A stretch of DNA of 8,083 nucleotides. Source: Bacteroidota bacterium. GTDB taxonomy: Bacteria; Bacteroidota; Bacteroidia; Bacteroidales; GCA-2748055. Location: positions 1-8,083 of the forward strand of contig JAUVIT010000057.1 in the NCBI GenBank assembly GCA_030592605.1, given 5' to 3'. Each line of letters starts with the position of its first letter. The first letter of the stretch is position 1. The position numbers and the translations under genes are program-made. The notes under the pieces were generated by a model. The model had not been told where the DNA came from. It ran no database searches and saw nothing but the letters and a program-made list of their open reading frames with translations. Positions 6,746 to 8,083 of the stretch are shown here, piece by piece.

Positions 6746-8083
6746 CTAATGGATCTGGATCATTTTACTAATGACACCGCTTCGGTTTTGAATACGGACA
6801 ATATAAGCTCCCGCAGCCTGACCGGTCAAATCAATGTTCTCTCCTGAAATTAAGTGCCTGTTGGTATATACTTTTGTTCCAGTAATACTATAAACCGAAA
6901 CATCCAGGACTTCCCCTAATTCCGACCCGATCACGAACAGACCCTGAGAGGGATTTGGATAGATCGACACCTGAGACAGAGGATCTTCGTCCAGGCCACT
7001 CAGAAATTCCAGTGATACCGTCATGGTATCCAATGCAGTCAGTCCTCCCAGGCTTCCCTCCAGAACCAGCTGAACCTCCACAAAAGTTGACTTCGTCAAT
7101 GTAACTAGCCCCGTCAACCTTAGCTCATCCCCTGAAATGCTTGCACCAAGAAACTCCTCATTGCTGTTCGAGATAACTGCCTTCACAATCTCAGTATCAT
7201 CATCATCAGGATCAGAGAACACCTCGCTGATATCAAATATATAGGCACTATCATTGCTGATAATCGACAGATTTCCCATGGGATTGGCCACAAAAGGTGC
7301 GCCATCGGGACGGATCATCAGGTTATCCATACAGAAATAGGCCGGAGTATTCATTCCCCAATCCCCATTGTCTGAAGACTCCAGGCCAAACATCAGGCTA
7401 TCCACCTTACCAAGTGAGCTAAGGTCTACCCACTGCCAGGTTTTTATTATATAATCCTCAGCTTCACTATCGAAGCGATAATCGGCCAGGTAGAACTCAA
7501 CAGAATCTGTTGCCTCCCCCTGGGCCATTCCCCATACCAGAAGCTTGAAGAAATCCGGATCGCTGCCGTCAGCTCCACCAAAGGCTTTAGCTGCCCAGTC
7601 GCCTTCCATCATGGAAAGAGCAGCATAAGTGCTATTTGTAACAAAAATTCCATCTAAAGCATGGGCCTTATCAGAAGTAAAATCTATGATGGATGGTCCA
7701 TAAAGGCTACTTACCCCATACACCTGATTAAATGCTTCAGATCCATGAAACCCCTCTCCGGTAAAAGCGCTGTACTGATTCAAATATCCGGCAGTACTCA
7801 CATCGGAGGTATTGGAATGGGCCCATCCACTCCAGCTAAAATATTCGGTATTGTAGTCATTGTAAAAACGGACCGGACCTGATATGAATTCGCCCGTTTC
7901 GTCGGAGCCGTTCCAGTAGCTTTCCTCATCTAGCGAAAGCTCTCCAAAAGTGGAAACCAGAAGACCCTCCTCAGCTTCAGGCCAGGTTCCAATCACCGTT
8001 TCTGCCCTTACACTTCCCCCTGCATTGGTAGCAACAATCGCAAGGTTGGCCTGTCCGGCCAATCCGAAAGAGCCTGTCAACAA
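6746..8083 (-). CDS. DUF4465 surface protein with T9SS sorting domain, 5'-truncated
   Basis: The frame is open to the window edge, where the outermost codon is TTG (Leu) rather than a recognisable start. No signal peptide is visible, so the N-terminus lies beyond 8083; stop TAG at 6746-6748. Numbered from the window edge, residues 1-35 (ANLAIVATNAGGSVRAETVIG) look like the last strands of an Ig/cadherin-like domain. Residues about 42-258 are a clear DUF4465 domain: LDEESYWNGSDETGEF, SWSGWAHSNTSD, TAGYLNQYSAFTG, GIFVTNSTYAALSM, and FYLADYR with AYFCMDNLMI. Residues about 265-360 form a cadherin-like domain with an acidic DPDDDDTEIV turn (291-300). Residues 370-445, with IYPNPSQGLFVI, YSITGTKV and AAGAYIVRIQN, are a T9SS type A sorting domain. 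DUF4465 proteins recur at Bacteroidota BtuB/BtuG loci and are presumed corrinoid-uptake partners, but no biochemical role can be read from this sequence. It is the most upstream visible gene of the operon. Confidence 0.85.
   Translation of the reverse strand: MLTGSFGLAGQANLAIVATNAGGSVRAETVIGTWPEAEEGLLVSTFGELSLDEESYWNGSDETGEFISGPVRFYNDYNTEYFSWSGWAHSNTSDVSTAGYLNQYSAFTGEGFHGSEAFNQVYGVSSLYGPSIIDFTSDKAHALDGIFVTNSTYAALSMMEGDWAAKAFGGADGSDPDFFKLLVWGMAQGEATDSVEFYLADYRFDSEAEDYIIKTWQWVDLSSLGKVDSLMFGLESSDNGDWGMNTPAYFCMDNLMIRPDGAPFVANPMGNLSIISNDSAYIFDISEVFSDPDDDDTEIVKAVISNSNEEFLGASISGDELRLTGLVTLTKSTFVEVQLVLEGSLGGLTALDTMTVSLEFLSGLDEDPLSQVSIYPNPSQGLFVIGSELGEVLDVSVYSITGTKVYTNRHLISGENIDLTGQAAGAYIVRIQNRSGVISKMIQIH

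Overview
The window looks like a chromosomal segment from a member of the Bacteroidota, probably a free-living or environmental Bacteroidales-type lineage. Three things point there. Two proteins end in type IX secretion system (T9SS) type A sorting domains. One surface lipoprotein carries the Bacteroidota lipoprotein-export signature just after its acylated cysteine. The starts lack clear Shine-Dalgarno sequences, as is usual in this phylum.

Positions 1-1260 (+) hold the 3' part of a TldD/PmbA-family gene of the PmbA/TldE type. It converges on the minus-strand genes that fill the rest of the window. The 175-base gap between them (1261-1435) holds one strong bidirectional intrinsic terminator (1382-1416), preceded by a run of short perfect palindromes.

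The rest is a minus-strand gene string, listed here in transcription order. First is a DUF4465 surface protein with a T9SS C-terminal domain (8083-6746, 5' end outside the window). Next is a Btu-locus 'cell surface protein' with an Ig-like domain and a T9SS C-terminal domain (6741-5323). Then come a BtuB-like TonB-dependent receptor (5321-3324), a BtuG-like beta-propeller lipoprotein (3319-2225), and a uracil-DNA-glycosylase-superfamily-like protein (2179-1436). The first four are separated by only 4, 1 and 4 bases, so they are almost certainly one operon. The last lies 45 bases further on with no terminator between.

The first four genes match the outer-membrane part of a Bacteroidota cobalamin (vitamin B12) uptake locus. 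The BtuG-type lipoprotein would capture the corrinoid at the surface and sit as a lid on the BtuB-type receptor, which imports it using TonB energy. The two T9SS-addressed proteins would be extra surface components. The unusual points are that the accessory proteins are sent out by T9SS as multidomain proteins, and that a glycosylase-like protein with altered motifs at both active-site positions sits at the end of the string. Ligand specificity is inferred from family and gene order. No cobalamin riboswitch lies in the window, and the place to look is upstream of the first gene, beyond position 8083.
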